Assembly: GCA_938049325.1 (NCBI GenBank) | Contig: CALICC010000336.1 | Span: 1-8,311 of the forward strand | Length of the DNA: 8,311 bases | Reading direction: 5' to 3' | DNA from: an uncultured Ilumatobacter sp. | GTDB taxonomy: Bacteria; Actinomycetota; Acidimicrobiia; Acidimicrobiales; Ilumatobacteraceae | Shown: piece after piece, positions 1 to 5,727 of the stretch | Layout: each line of letters begins with the position of its first letter | How positions within the stretch are numbered: the stretch's first letter is position 1 | Program-made: the position numbers and the translations under genes | The notes under the pieces: generated by a model | The model's database searches: none | The model's input: only the letters and a program-made list of their open reading frames with translations | What the model was told of the DNA's origin: nothing

Positions 1-171
1 GCCCTCGACCGTCCCGAGGATGCGGTGAACGCGGCTCGAAGATCACTCGAGGCTGATGCCTGGCACGCCCCGAGCTATCGGGTGCTGGCCGGCGCGTACG
101 ACCTGCTCGGCGACTCGACGTCAGCCCGAGACATCCGCAGACGAGCGACCGAGCAACTCGCGGACTTCTGA
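1..171 (+). CDS. C-terminal end of a helical-repeat (TPR-like) protein, partial
   Basis: Only the last 56 codons are in the window; the frame is open from base 1 and ends at TGA 169-171. The visible peptide has the texture of a tetratricopeptide-type helix pair: an Ala/Arg/Glu-rich helix (DAVNAARRSLEAD), then W-H-A-P-S-Y-R-V-L-A-G-A-Y-D-L-L-G-D, which resembles the A-helix pattern of a TPR, then a charged closing helix ending in LADF. TPR proteins are usually protein-protein scaffolds, but the missing N-terminus could carry any catalytic domain, so no function is assigned. It is convergent with the minus-strand remnant that ends 10 bases further on. Seen: the open frame and helix-like composition. 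Inferred: TPR membership. Confidence 0.6.
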   Translation, partial: ALDRPEDAVNAARRSLEADAWHAPSYRVLAGAYDLLGDSTSARDIRRRATEQLADF

Positions 172-181
172 ACCGGAAGCG

Positions 182-480
182 CTACCCGCGATACGTCATG
201 CCGCGATACCCGTCGGCGAATCCTGCGGCGCGCAGGATCTCGACGAACCCTGCGGGCGCATCCGGAGCGGTCAGTGGGTCGCCGTTCACCTTGCGAACCT
301 CGATCGACTTCACGCGGCGAGACGGCACCAACGGCATCAGCGCCGCTGCCCAGGACGTCTCGATCAAGGTGTCGGGGAACGTGACCAGATGGTGGCCTGT
401 TTGTCGAACCATGCGAGCAGCGTGTCCGCCCGGAGCACCACGACGGACGACGCGTGCCCTCTGGGGCCTTTCCCGCTGGG
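182..480 (-). pseudogene. Frameshifted, 5'-truncated remnant resembling the C-terminus of an Lhr-type helicase
   Basis: Two minus-strand frames join into one plausible protein tail. From about 480 down to about 400 the reading is V-P-S-G-K-G-P-R-G-H-A-S-S-V-V-V-L-R-A-D-T-L-L-A-W-F-D-K-Q. From about 400 down to the TAG at 182-184 a frame shifted by one base continues with T-G-H-H-L-V-T-F-P, then a segment containing RRVKSIEVRKVNGDPL, and ends LRAAGFADGYRGMTYRG. The order 'VVL..LLAWFD..HHLVTFP', '..V..IEVRKVNGDPL', 'L..AGF..GYRG' matches my recollection of the extreme C-terminal domain of large Lhr-family DNA helicases, about 1,500 residues long. Only about 100 residues remain. Upstream of about 480 the DNA encodes a lipoprotein on the other strand, so helicase domains are absent. 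A base is apparently lost between about 397 and 410, near TTT 400-402. A short standalone gene starting at ATG 412 (76 aa) is the alternative, but it would leave the matching upstream peptide unexplained. Confidence 0.5.
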
Positions 481-486
481 TACGGT
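481..486 (+). promoter_or_regulatory. Candidate -10 element for a leaderless lipoprotein transcript
   Basis: TACGGT fits the TANNNT pattern common in actinobacterial -10 boxes and lies 6 bases before the GTG at 493. Transcription starting at that GTG would give a leaderless mRNA. No Shine-Dalgarno sequence is seen. No convincing -35 was identified. Confidence 0.35.
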
Positions 487-492
487 GGCGCG

Positions 493-1161
493 GTGCGCGT
501 GCGGCCGGTCGGAGCAGTGGTCATCGGGGCAGCGCTGTCGACGGCTGCGTGCAGTGGCGGGAGCGATGACGCGGCCACGTCGAACCCGACGAGCGTGACC
601 TCGACCACGCTCGATGGGACCTTCACCTCCGACGATCCGGTGACCGAGGACGGTCCAGTTGCCACCACCGTTGTGCCGCCGTCGACCGACCTGATCGGTG
701 ACCCGCAACCGGGGCCGAGCTCCACGCGCGCCCCATCGCCGACCACCGAGCCCGATCCTGACGCGCCCCCGCCGCCGGACGTATGTGAGCAGCTGGAAGC
801 GTTCGGCGTGTCAGATGTCGTCGCTCAACGGGCCGCGGCGGACAGCGCCAGCATCGAAGCCGTGGCGCCGAGCGTGTGCCGGGTCTCGGCCGGGGGGATC
901 GCCGTCGAAGTGCATGTCGTGCCGCTCGGCGATGTGGTCGAGGACTGGTTCAACCGGTCCGGGATCCAGCCGGCCGGTCCGAGCGTGGGCGGCGAGGCGG
1001 TCGGACTGGCGAGCTTCATCACTCCGACGGGAGACTCGGCCGCGGGCTACACGATCGCAACGGTCGGCGATGTCGATGGTGTGGTCGTCGCGGTTGCTGC
1101 GCCTGCCGATGCCAAAGCGTTGGCAGTCGACATCGCCGTGTTCGCTCAACAGATTGCGTGA
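493..1161 (+). CDS. Secreted lipoprotein with Pro/Ser/Thr linker, unknown function
   Basis: A 222-residue protein beginning V-R-V-R followed by a hydrophobic stretch (PVGAVVIGAALSTAAC) with a candidate lipid-attachment cysteine at residue 20. The lipobox is weak at -3 (Thr instead of Leu) but has Ala at -2 and -1. Residues about 21-95 are low-complexity, rich in Thr, Ser, Asp and Pro, the usual spacer between membrane anchor and a folded domain. Residues about 96-222 form a compact domain with Cys98 (DVCEQLE) and Cys129 (PSVCRV), which could form a disulfide outside the cell. The layout recalls actinobacterial lipoproteins such as the DUF3558 type, but I cannot assign a family. Start choice: GTG 493 gives the shortest signal peptide with basic residues and lies 6 bases after a TANNNT box. 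GTG 499 is possible, and the in-frame ATG 454 would add 13 residues before the signal. Confidence 0.75.
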   Translation: MRVRPVGAVVIGAALSTAACSGGSDDAATSNPTSVTSTTLDGTFTSDDPVTEDGPVATTVVPPSTDLIGDPQPGPSSTRAPSPTTEPDPDAPPPPDVCEQLEAFGVSDVVAQRAAADSASIEAVAPSVCRVSAGGIAVEVHVVPLGDVVEDWFNRSGIQPAGPSVGGEAVGLASFITPTGDSAAGYTIATVGDVDGVVVAVAAPADAKALAVDIAVFAQQIA

Positions 1162-1226
1162 ACCCGCTGATCTCCAACGCTGCGAACGTCTCGTTGGCGG
1201 CGCTGGGTTCGGCCGCTTCGAACCAC

Positions 1227-1232
1227 TAGCCT
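1227..1232 (+). promoter_or_regulatory. Candidate -10 element for the Nfu_N-like gene
   Basis: TAGCCT matches TANNNT. It ends 9 bases before ATG 1242 and directly abuts GTG 1233. There is no Shine-Dalgarno-like sequence ahead of either start, so a leaderless or nearly leaderless transcript starting at ATG 1242 is favoured. The -35 region is not recognisable. Confidence 0.3.
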
Positions 1233-1241
1233 GTGGCCTTC

Positions 1242-1697
1242 ATGGGTCAGCTTGTCGCCGTCACCGAAAAGCAGAGCACATCGCCAGGTGTCGTTCGTTT
1301 CGAACTCAACCGGACGCTGTCTGGGCAGGGTCACGAGCGGTTCCGCTCGGTGCTCGACGCACACGGCAATACGCCGTCGGATGAGTTGGCGCGTCAGATG
1401 TTCGCCACCGGCAAGGTCGCAGCGGTGCACGTTTACGCCAACATCGTCACGGTCGACCTCGAGAAGGGGTACGAGGCCGACGGCCTCGCTGACCTGGCAC
1501 GCAACCTCTACCAGTACTGGAAGCCGGGCGTCGAGCCGCCGACGCCGGAAGAGTTGATGCCCGACGAGCCAGAAGGTGGCGGTGCCGAGATGGCCGATGC
1601 CGGCGGCGACGCCGTGTTGACCGAGGCAGCCAAGAAGGTGCCGATGCACCTGCTGGTGCGGGCGCGTCAAGCGCGTGAGCGCTGGAACGCCAAGTAG
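1242..1697 (+). CDS. Small protein with Nfu/NifU N-terminal-like domain
   Basis: A 151-residue soluble protein. Residues 4-95 have the fold signature of the Nfu N-terminal scaffold domain: a first strand (QLVAVTEKQ), 'GVVRFELNRTL' matching the 'NPNALKFTLDR' segment, an amphipathic helix with 'ELARQMFATGKVAAVHVYANIVTVD' matching 'PLAQALFAIPGVTSVFLYGNFVTV', and a closing helix. That domain accompanies Fe-S scaffolds of the Nfu type. The C-terminal CxxC Nfu domain is missing and there are no cysteines, so it cannot itself bind a cluster in the standard way. Residues about 97-125 are an acidic Pro/Gly/Glu linker. Residues about 126-151 form a basic helix with the segment V-P-M-H-L-L-V-R-A-R. ATG 1242 is preferred; GTG 1233 would add three residues. 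It ends 58 bases before imuA and has no obvious link to it, since the SOS promoter lies between. Confidence 0.65.
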   Translation: MGQLVAVTEKQSTSPGVVRFELNRTLSGQGHERFRSVLDAHGNTPSDELARQMFATGKVAAVHVYANIVTVDLEKGYEADGLADLARNLYQYWKPGVEPPTPEELMPDEPEGGGAEMADAGGDAVLTEAAKKVPMHLLVRARQARERWNAK

Positions 1698-1718
1698 CGA
1701 TCCAATTTGAGGTTCTCC

Positions 1719-1748
1719 TTGCGATATCGAACAGGTGTTCGATATCGT
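1719..1748 (+). promoter_or_regulatory. imuA-imuB promoter, probably leaderless
   Basis: A -35-like TTGCGA at 1719-1724 and a -10-like TATCGT at 1743-1748 are separated by 18 bases. The -10 is followed by exactly 7 bases and then ATG 1756, so transcription probably begins at or next to the start codon. No Shine-Dalgarno sequence is visible. The LexA box fills the spacer and overlaps the -10, so repressor binding would block RNA polymerase directly. Confidence 0.55.
1723..1746 (+). promoter_or_regulatory. LexA binding site (SOS box)
   Basis: Perfect inverted repeat with 10-bp arms: GATATCGAAC (1723-1732), spacer AGGT (1733-1736), GTTCGATATC (1737-1746). The core TCGAAC-N4-GTTCGA equals the established actinobacterial/mycobacterial LexA consensus. 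Position between the -35 and -10 and directly upstream of imuA supports SOS control of the operon. Confidence 0.9.
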
Positions 1749-1755
1749 TCGGTCG

Positions 1756-2574
1756 ATGAACCTCGCTGTTGCGCACGCTGACGACACGCAGACCTCTCAC
1801 TCGACGGCCGCTGGAGCGGCTGACGATTCGCTGCGCGAGGTGCTGGCGCAGTTGGGCGAACACGTCAAGCCGGTGGCCATGGCGCGTGAACGCACGTTGC
1901 CGGTTGCCGAGCCGATGCAGTCGCTCTTTGTCGAGGGTGGGCTCGTGCGCGGTCGGGTCGTGTCGTGTCAGGGAGCTGCGGCGGCATCGATCGCCAATGT
2001 CGTGGTTCGCGACGCGCTCGTTGCCGGAGCGTGGTTGGCGGTTGTCGACGTCGCTGGATTCGGCGCTGACGCTGCGGCCGAAATGGGTTTGCCCCTCGAG
2101 CGGATCGTGCGTATCGATACCTGTGCCGCCGGCGCTGAGGGAAGCGAACTCGAATGGATCGACGTCATGGGAGCAGCCATCGACGGGTTCGACATGGTCA
2201 TCACGCAGGTGCCGACCGCGTTGTGCGGTGACCGCCGGCCCGCAGCGGTCCGCAAGCTGAGCTCGCGATTGCAGCAGCGAGGAGCGGTCGTCGTCGCACT
2301 CGGCGCCACCGGCGCGCTGGCCTGCGATGTCGAGATTCGCACTGAGCGCACCTTGTGGGAAGGCCTCGACGACGGAGCTGGGCACCTCCGCCGCCGTCAC
2401 ATCGACATCACGGCCGGAGGCCGACGCTTGCCTGCTCCTCGGTCGGCCACGTTGTGCCTCACCGGTGTTGCGCAGCAGCTCGACGTCGCTGGCGTCGAAC
2501 GTGATGCAGGTGGAGCTGCTGACGTCACGGCTGTGTTCGACGTGGGCGATCAGGTCGCCCAACTCGCCGGGTGA
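1756..2574 (+). CDS. imuA: ImuA, RecA-like accessory protein of SOS mutagenesis
   Basis: A 272-residue protein. In the ImuA'/ImuB/DnaE2 mutasome of actinobacteria, ImuA' is a RecA/SulA-like accessory factor required for damage-induced mutagenesis by error-prone lesion bypass. Residues about 26-60 correspond to the N-terminal helical part (REVLAQLGEHV...LPVAEPMQSLF). Residues about 64-84 (LVRGRVVSCQGAAAASIANVV) occupy the place of the RecA Walker A loop but lack the GxxGxGK[T/S] lysine. Residues 93-103 (WLAVVDVAGFG) and 145-153 (FDMVITQVP) resemble core strands, including Walker B. The absent P-loop lysine fits a non-ATPase paralogue. ATG 1756 is chosen because the in-frame GTG 1735 lies inside the LexA box and upstream of the transcript start. 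The stop overlaps the imuB start, so the two are co-translated. Identity rests on this context plus sequence texture. Confidence 0.8.
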   Translation: MNLAVAHADDTQTSHSTAAGAADDSLREVLAQLGEHVKPVAMARERTLPVAEPMQSLFVEGGLVRGRVVSCQGAAAASIANVVVRDALVAGAWLAVVDVAGFGADAAAEMGLPLERIVRIDTCAAGAEGSELEWIDVMGAAIDGFDMVITQVPTALCGDRRPAAVRKLSSRLQQRGAVVVALGATGALACDVEIRTERTLWEGLDDGAGHLRRRHIDITAGGRRLPAPRSATLCLTGVAQQLDVAGVERDAGGAADVTAVFDVGDQVAQLAG

Positions 2575-4268
2575 TGGAGCCGGCCGACCACCCGACTCGT
2601 ATGGTCACGGTCTGGTCACCCGACTGGCCGGTAGTTGCAGCCGGGTGTGACCCAGATCAGCCAGCAGCGGTGATGCGCGCTCATCGCGTCGTGGCTCGTA
2701 CTCGGGCGGCGGCTGACGAAGGGATCGTGGTCGGCCAGCGCCGACGCCAAGCACAGCAGCGATGCCCGCACATCGAACTCTTCGACGACGACCCAGCGCG
2801 CGATGCACGCGAATTCGAATCGGTCGTCCAGGCGGTTGCCGATGTGGCGCCTCGGGTCGACGTGATCGAACCGGGCTGGCTGAGCCTTGCGGCAATCGGG
2901 CCGTCGCGATACTTCGGTGGTGATGCAGCGCTGGCTGCTCACCTCCATGCGCTGGTCACTGGGCTCGATTCGACTGGCAGCGGTGCCGGGGTCGATGTCG
3001 GGATCGGAGTGGCTGACGGGCGCTTCGCGGCGAGCGTTGCTGCTCGGCTGAGCGTGCGGCGAGAGCAGCCGATCGTGGTCGAGCGCGGAGGATCTGCAGA
3101 CTTCTGTGCACCGTTGCCGATTGGTTGGTTGCAGACGCTGGGTGAGGTCGAAGCAGAACTGACCGATCTCTTCATCCGATTGGGAGTCCGTCGTCTCGGG
3201 GATCTTGCCGCGCTGGAACCAGCCGATGTGCTCGGCCGGTTCGGTCCGATCGGGATGCATGCGCATCGGTTGGCGTCGGGTGCCGATCTGCGCCCACCGA
3301 ACACATCGGACCCGGCTCCCGAACGCCGTCTCCATCAGATGCTCGACGACCCAGCAGCTCAAAGCGATGCGGTCGTCTTCGTGGCGAAGCAACTCGCCGA
3401 CAAACTCGCGGAGACCTTGGGTGCCGACGGGCGAGTGTGCACTCGGCTCGTGGTGCTGCTCGAAACCGAACACGGCGAACGTTCGGAACGGTCGTGGTAC
3501 CGGTCGGCGGGGATGTCGGCAGCAGCGATGGTCGAGCGGGTGCGCTGGCAGCTCGATGGGTGGATCAATCTGCCGCGGGGGAGCGCACAGGAGATCACCG
3601 GTGGGGTCGCACTGATCCGCTTGACCCCTGAGGAGGTTCGCGCCGACGACGGAGTGCAGCTCGGGCTCTGGGGTGGACAATCCGATGCTGACCGACGCGC
3701 CGCTCGGGCGATCGCGCGGCTCGCCACGCTCACCTCGGAGTCGGCAGTCACCGTGCCGGTGTGGCATGGCGGTCGTCTTCCGGCCGATCGCTATCAGTGG
3801 ATGCCCGCCACGATGGTCGACCTCGATCAGCGCAACAGAGCGGTCTCGCAGGCAGCGACAGGGGCGGGAGCAAACGGTCAGCTCGGCCCGTGGCCAGGGT
3901 GCATGCCGGCACCGTCACCAACGACCGTGTTCGACGAGCCGGTGCCGCTCGACGTGCTCGACGCCGACGGGCAGATCGTTCGAGTCAGTGGGCGAGGGGC
4001 CGTGTCGTCGGCGCCGGCAGTGGTGCGGTTGCTGCTCGGCAGCGAACTCGAAGGGTGGCGGCGTGGGCCGCTGTGCCGGGTCCGGTCATGGGCAGGGCCG
4101 TGGCCGGTTGATCAGCAGTGGTGGGAGCCCGACAAACATCGCCGATTGGCGAGGTTCCAGATGGTGGTCGAGGGAGACGTGGCTGACGAGTCAGCGCGTG
4201 AGGGTGAGCACGCTCACCTAGTCGTTGCCGAGCATCAGAAGTGGTTCGTGCTCGCGACCTATGGCTAG
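2574..4268 (+). CDS. imuB: ImuB, catalytically inactive Y-family polymerase homologue (mutasome adaptor)
   Basis: A 564-residue protein, close to the usual ImuB length. ImuB bridges ImuA', the DnaE2 polymerase and the beta clamp at damaged DNA. The N-terminus has the ImuB signature V-W-S-P-D-W-P-V-V-A-A (residues 13-23) where active Y-family enzymes have DxDxFFAxVE. The second catalytic motif (SxDE) is replaced by V-I-E-P-G-W-L-S-L (about 97-105), so both metal-binding motifs are lost. FIRLGVRRLGDLAAL and DVLGRFG (about 200-224) fit the helix-hairpin-helix thumb. QLGLWG at 362-367 is a beta-clamp-binding motif of the kind described in mycobacterial ImuB. The C-terminus carries the typical W-A-G-P-W-P-V-D-Q-Q-W-W and ends KWFVLATYG. 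The ATG shares one base with the imuA stop (TGATG). GTG 2571 and ATG 2601 are alternatives; ATG 2601 gives MVTVWSPDWP, closest to family N-termini. dnaE2 does not follow. Confidence 0.92.
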   Translation: MEPADHPTRMVTVWSPDWPVVAAGCDPDQPAAVMRAHRVVARTRAAADEGIVVGQRRRQAQQRCPHIELFDDDPARDAREFESVVQAVADVAPRVDVIEPGWLSLAAIGPSRYFGGDAALAAHLHALVTGLDSTGSGAGVDVGIGVADGRFAASVAARLSVRREQPIVVERGGSADFCAPLPIGWLQTLGEVEAELTDLFIRLGVRRLGDLAALEPADVLGRFGPIGMHAHRLASGADLRPPNTSDPAPERRLHQMLDDPAAQSDAVVFVAKQLADKLAETLGADGRVCTRLVVLLETEHGERSERSWYRSAGMSAAAMVERVRWQLDGWINLPRGSAQEITGGVALIRLTPEEVRADDGVQLGLWGGQSDADRRAARAIARLATLTSESAVTVPVWHGGRLPADRYQWMPATMVDLDQRNRAVSQAATGAGANGQLGPWPGCMPAPSPTTVFDEPVPLDVLDADGQIVRVSGRGAVSSAPAVVRLLLGSELEGWRRGPLCRVRSWAGPWPVDQQWWEPDKHRRLARFQMVVEGDVADESAREGEHAHLVVAEHQKWFVLATYG

Positions 4269-4278
4269 CCAGCGTGGG

Positions 4279-5037
4279 TCAGGCCAGTGCGAACGGAGCC
4301 GAGAAGTCGATGACGTCGGTGACATCATTGGCGAGGCGGAAGCCCACGCCACGTACCGTGTGAATCACCTTGGTGCCGGGTGCGGCTTTGTCGAGCTTGC
4401 GTCGCAAGTTCGAGAGGTGAACGTCAACCACGTGGCTGTCGCCGACCCACTTCGGACCCCACACCGAGTCGAGCAGTTCTTCACGTGTGCAGACCTCGGT
4501 GGGCCGGCGACACAGCTGCTCGAGCAGTGAGAATTCGATGCGGGTGGTTTGCACTTCTTCTTCATCGACGCGTACTTCGCGGCGACCGAGATCGATGGTG
4601 AGTGGACCGAGCACGAGTGTCGAGGTCACGCTCGCTTCGCCTCGCTGCTGGAACTGGCGAGGGCGGCGCAGGAGTGCATGGCAACGTGCCGCGAGTTCGT
4701 CGGCGTTGACCGGAACGGAGATCGCGTCATCGGCGCCAGCGTGCAGCACCGAGGTGCGCAGCCGGTGTTGTCCTTCGTCGGCGATACAGAGGAGGTATTG
4801 CTCGGTGGATTCCCGGAGTCGCTCGTAGAGCGGGCGGCCGTCGGGGCATTGCACGGAGGTGTCGACGATGATCACGTCGGGTGAGAACGACTCGGCGAGC
4901 ATGACGGCGGCGTCGCCATCTGTGGGTGCACTGACGCAGAAACCGGACGCCCGGAGGCCAGCGACACTGATGCGCCGGAGGTCGGGGTCGTTGACAGCAA
5001 TCAAGATGCGATGAGAGATGTTGTTGTCGGGATCCAT
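4279..5037 (-). CDS. OmpR/PhoB-type response regulator with atypical receiver domain
   Basis: A 252-residue transcription factor. Residues about 9-125 form a receiver domain: ILIAVNDPD (acidic pocket N16-D17), PDVIIVDTSV with the putative phospho-acceptor D59, and GADDAISVPVNADEL. The conserved switch Thr/Ser is apparently Ile (YLLCIADEG), and the invariant Lys of the KP motif is Val108 (SVP instead of VKP), so classical phosphorylation may not operate. Residues about 140-236 are a clear winged helix-turn-helix DNA-binding domain: LTIDLGRREV, TRIEFSLLEQLCRRP, TREELLDSVWG, HVVDVHLSNLRRKLD and VIHTVRGVGFRL. No histidine kinase is adjacent, making it an orphan. The chosen ATG (5037) begins MDPDNNISHRIL, directly before the receiver's first strand. 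ATG 5097 would add 20 residues without domain similarity. It converges with imuB, leaving 10 bases between stops. Confidence 0.88.
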   Translation of the reverse strand: MDPDNNISHRILIAVNDPDLRRISVAGLRASGFCVSAPTDGDAAVMLAESFSPDVIIVDTSVQCPDGRPLYERLRESTEQYLLCIADEGQHRLRTSVLHAGADDAISVPVNADELAARCHALLRRPRQFQQRGEASVTSTLVLGPLTIDLGRREVRVDEEEVQTTRIEFSLLEQLCRRPTEVCTREELLDSVWGPKWVGDSHVVDVHLSNLRRKLDKAAPGTKVIHTVRGVGFRLANDVTDVIDFSAPFALA

Positions 5038-5103
5038 GAGTGCTTTCGTCGGGTCCGGCAGAGCCGGGGGTCGTCTGTCGGATGAGGTGTAATTCATGTA
5101 TCG

Positions 5104-5140
5104 GTCACCGAATTCGGTGACTGAAGCCGAAATTTCACCG
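5104..5140. promoter_or_regulatory. Palindromic operator-like site between the regulator and NUDIX genes
   Basis: A perfect 18-bp palindrome GTCACCGAATTCGGTGAC lies at 5104-5121. Its half-site TCACCG (5105-5110) appears inverted as CGGTGA at 5115-5120 and again as TCACCG at 5135-5140. The half-site centres are 10 and then 20 bases apart, so all three face one side of the helix. The position between two divergent genes suggests a regulator binding site, possibly for the adjacent response regulator. Which protein binds is unknown. Confidence 0.5.
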
Positions 5141-5181
5141 AGCGCATTCGTTTGACGTTTCGCAACTGATACAACTCCTCG

Positions 5182-5712
5182 ATGCTGTTGGCTCGAATCC
5201 GTGCCGATGTCGCTGGGCGCACTCCCGTCGACGATCGCGAAGCTCAATCGGTGCAACGGTTTCTGGCTGCGCTCGACGCGTTGGACGACCCGCTCTCGCA
5301 AGCGGCCGACCCTGTTCACGTCACTGGTTCGGGCATCGTGGTCGGACCACGGGGCGTGGTGTTGTTGAAACACAAGCGGCTCGGTTTCTGGTTGCAGCCC
5401 GGCGGTCATATCGACCCCGGTGAGTCGCCGTGGGGTGCGGCACTTCGCGAGTCGCAGGAGGAGACGGGGCTCGATGTCGGCTTCGTCGGTCCACTGGACG
5501 ACCACGGCATCCCGCCGCTGCTGCACGTCGATGTGCATGCGGGAGGCCGGGGGCACACGCACCTCGATATGCGCTATCTCATCGATGGGGGAGATGCAGA
5601 TCCGAACCCACCGGAAGGTGAGAGTCAGGACATCGACTGGTTCGACTGGGACGCAGCGATCGATCTCGCCGACGACGGCGTGGCAGGCGCCCTGCGCTCA
5701 CTCCGACCGTGA
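5182..5712 (+). CDS. NUDIX hydrolase
   Basis: A 176-residue cytoplasmic enzyme of the NUDIX family, which cleaves nucleoside diphosphates linked to another moiety, using Mg2+. The NUDIX box GX5EX7REUXEEXGU is present at residues 75-97 (GHIDPGE, then REsQEETGL), with Ser91 at the usually hydrophobic U position. The metal-binding glutamates E90, E93 and E94 are intact. The box is preceded by HVTGSGIVVGPRGVVLLKHKRLGFWLQPGGH, a 'W-L-Q-P-G-G-H' arrangement common in actinobacterial NUDIX proteins, and followed by HVDVHAGGRGHTHLDMRYLI. Residues 1-44 form a helical N-terminal extension. The substrate (8-oxo-dGTP, ADP-ribose or another) cannot be told from sequence. The ATG is the first in frame. No Shine-Dalgarno sequence is seen, and TACAAC six bases upstream is a weak -10. 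Divergent from the regulator gene; its stop lies 15 bases from the stop of the convergent membrane protein gene. Confidence 0.9.
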   Translation: MLLARIRADVAGRTPVDDREAQSVQRFLAALDALDDPLSQAADPVHVTGSGIVVGPRGVVLLKHKRLGFWLQPGGHIDPGESPWGAALRESQEETGLDVGFVGPLDDHGIPPLLHVDVHAGGRGHTHLDMRYLIDGGDADPNPPEGESQDIDWFDWDAAIDLADDGVAGALRSLRP

Positions 5713-5727
5713 CATTTGATCGCACCG

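Noticed and set aside
75..746. 223-codon minus-strand open frame
   Set aside because: It crosses the TPR-like end, the Lhr-like remnant and the lipoprotein start; its composition is typical of a high-GC shadow frame.
1174..1197. CCAACG/CGTTGG hairpin after the lipoprotein gene as a terminator
   Set aside because: A six-base stem with a 12-base loop and no T-run is not convincing.
1447..2562. 371-codon minus-strand open frame antisense to imuA and the Nfu-like gene
   Set aside because: Arg/Ser-rich shadow that spans two convincing plus-strand genes and the LexA-box promoter.
3476..3485. CGAACGTTCG palindrome inside imuB as a second SOS box
   Set aside because: It lacks the 4-base spacer of TCGAAC-N4-GTTCGA and lies deep within a coding region.
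2616..3767. 383-codon minus-strand open frame antisense to imuB
   Set aside because: The translation is Arg/His/Pro/Ser-rich without recognisable domains, and the plus-strand imuB is unmistakable.
5038..5562. Minus-strand frame open upstream of the response regulator start (total 427 codons)
   Set aside because: It runs antisense through the NUDIX gene with no domain similarity. High GC keeps antisense frames open. The receiver domain starts just after ATG 5037.
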